Assembly: GCA_900554625.1 (NCBI GenBank)
Contig: USHP01000103.1
Coordinates: 1-6,996 of the forward strand
Source of the DNA: an uncultured Eubacteriales bacterium
GTDB lineage: Bacteria; Bacillota; Clostridia; Oscillospirales; Oscillospiraceae
Reading direction: 5' to 3'
DNA length: 6,996 nucleotides
The position numbers and the translations under genes are program-made. Under the pieces are notes generated by a model. The model was given only the letters and a program-made list of their open reading frames with translations. It was not told the DNA's origin and did not search any database. Below are positions 5,961-6,996 of this stretch, in pieces (the stretch's first letter is position 1; each line of letters starts with the position of its first letter).

Positions 5961-6996
5961 ATGAAAGCATTGAGAAAGCCTCTGTCCCTGTTCATGGCCC
6001 TGCTCATGTGCCTGGGCGTGTTCGTAGGGACAGGAACCACGGCTTTTGCCGCAGGCGAAACCATGACAACGTATATGATCGACCTGCCCCGTGCCAGCGA
6101 CCCCAACAAGGCCGGATGGGGCCATCCCGCCCTGAATTTCCTGGGCGGCTGGTCCACCGGAGAGAACGACAGCTTTTCCGTCCACACCCAGGACGCCTTC
6201 AATGGCAGGGCCATCTACTGCATTGAGCCGGGCGTCGGTGTGAATACCGGCGACCAGTATACGGGCCGGGGCGAAGATTTCTGGGATAACTACCCGTCCA
6301 ACCTGAACCCCACCATCCCGCCGGATACCATCAAGGAATATATCGGGCGGATCATGACCTATGGCTGGCAGGGCAACGCCAGCACTTCATGGATGAGCGG
6401 GGACCCGGAGGACGCCAGCAAGATCGCGGGATATATCGCTACCCAGCTTCTTGTTTGGGAAACTGTCGTGGGTGAGCGCGACAGCCAGTTTAACCATGTG
6501 GACGCCAATGCCCAGGGCAAAAACAACGTGACGGAATATATCAGCGCCGACCATCCGCTGTACAGCGAGATTTTCAGCCAGTATTCCGCCATTGAGAGCG
6601 CGGTCAAGCGCCACACTATGCTCCCCAGCTTTTTCAGCAGCACCGCCGACGCCGGGGCCTATGAGCTGAAATGGGACGGCCAGCAGTATTCCCTCACTCT
6701 CACGGATACCAACGGTGTGCTGAGTGACTACACCTTCTCCAGCAGCACCACCGGGCTGAATTTCTCCGTGGACGGCAATCAGCTCACCATCACTTCCGCC
6801 CAGGCCATCAAAGGTTCTGTAACGGTGAAAGCAGAAAAAATCTCTGCCCAGCGCAGCGGTGTTGTGGTTTGGACAGATGGGATTATCGGCGGCGGCAAGC
6901 AGGACTTTGCCACCTACGGGGAAACCGTGTCCGATTATATGGTGGGCTATCTGAATCTGGAAGTGAAAACCGGCAACATGAAGCTGGTCAAGACTT
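5961..6996 (+). CDS. Secreted thioester-domain surface adhesin with pilin-like (Cna-B/SpaA) architecture, N-terminal part
   Basis: The frame is open from ATG 5961 to the window end (345 codons, incomplete). AAGGAGG (5947-5953) lies 7 bases upstream. Residues 1-30 form a Sec signal peptide (MKALRK, hydrophobic core, TTAFA) with cleavage likely after Ala30. The mature part has YCIEPG with Cys87 and ATQLLVWE with Gln162. This Cys plus TQ arrangement is the hallmark of TQXA thioester domains, in which the two side chains form an internal bond that can react covalently with host surfaces. A beta-rich region follows (about 230-330), then LNLEVKTGNMKLVKT, which resembles the start of a Cna-B/SpaA isopeptide domain. 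Such proteins usually carry several repeats and a sortase LPxTG anchor, which would lie outside the window. Surface proteins of this type are common cargo of Gram-positive conjugative elements. Thioester chemistry is inferred, not shown. Confidence 0.85.
   Translation, partial: MKALRKPLSLFMALLMCLGVFVGTGTTAFAAGETMTTYMIDLPRASDPNKAGWGHPALNFLGGWSTGENDSFSVHTQDAFNGRAIYCIEPGVGVNTGDQYTGRGEDFWDNYPSNLNPTIPPDTIKEYIGRIMTYGWQGNASTSWMSGDPEDASKIAGYIATQLLVWETVVGERDSQFNHVDANAQGKNNVTEYISADHPLYSEIFSQYSAIESAVKRHTMLPSFFSSTADAGAYELKWDGQQYSLTLTDTNGVLSDYTFSSSTTGLNFSVDGNQLTITSAQAIKGSVTVKAEKISAQRSGVVVWTDGIIGGGKQDFATYGETVSDYMVGYLNLEVKTGNMKLVKT

Noticed and set aside
1..6996. CRISPR array, tRNA or rRNA genes, complete insertion sequence
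   Set aside because: No spaced repeat series, tRNA or rRNA core, or transposase with terminal inverted repeats was seen on either strand.

Overview
The window reads as low-to-mid GC Firmicutes DNA of gut Clostridia type. Shine-Dalgarno sites are strong (AAGGAGG), and the gene set (XRE regulator, ParA, ParB, thioester/pilin-like surface protein) resembles the accessory or maintenance module of Tn1549-like clostridial integrative conjugative elements. That assignment rests on gene content and order. No integrase, relaxase or attachment site lies inside the window, so neither element boundary can be placed.

Left part, minus strand (1 to about 2763): a two-component system transcribed leftward. 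The response regulator comes first (2763 to 2054) and the sensor histidine kinase overlaps its end by 20 bases (from 2073). Both genes are damaged. The regulator has a frameshift with an in-frame TGA exactly between the receiver and the DNA-binding domain. The kinase loses homology just after the N box of its ATPase domain and continues in frame, with no stop, into about 64 unrelated codons up to the window edge. The system therefore looks like a decaying remnant, although a chimeric assembly could explain the left junction. A plausible promoter with OmpR/PhoB-type direct repeats (TTGTAAG, 11-base period) still lies upstream of the regulator.

Middle, plus strand (about 2800 to 3823): a divergent intergenic region, a possible 34-codon leader ORF stop/start-coupled (ATGA) to a double-HTH XRE-type regulator (3062-3529), then a 54-residue basic protein (3599-3763) closed by a strong intrinsic terminator (3786-3822). 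The small gene has its own TATAAT promoter. A 12-bp inverted repeat straddles its -10 and would hide its ribosome binding site in read-through RNA but not in RNA made from its own promoter.

Right part, plus strand (3908 to end): parA and parB overlap by 47 bases and form a partition operon. A 279-base non-coding interval follows, with several hairpins, one 16-base near-perfect palindrome and an intrinsic terminator placed 25 bases before the next start codon. The last gene (5961 to beyond the window) is a secreted surface protein. It has a signal peptide and a Cys/Gln pair typical of internal-thioester (TQXA) adhesin domains, and it runs into what looks like the first Cna-B/SpaA-type repeat. 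Together, ParAB would stabilise the element, the XRE and small proteins would control it, and the adhesin would mediate surface contact. The adhesin appears to be under conditional read-through control.
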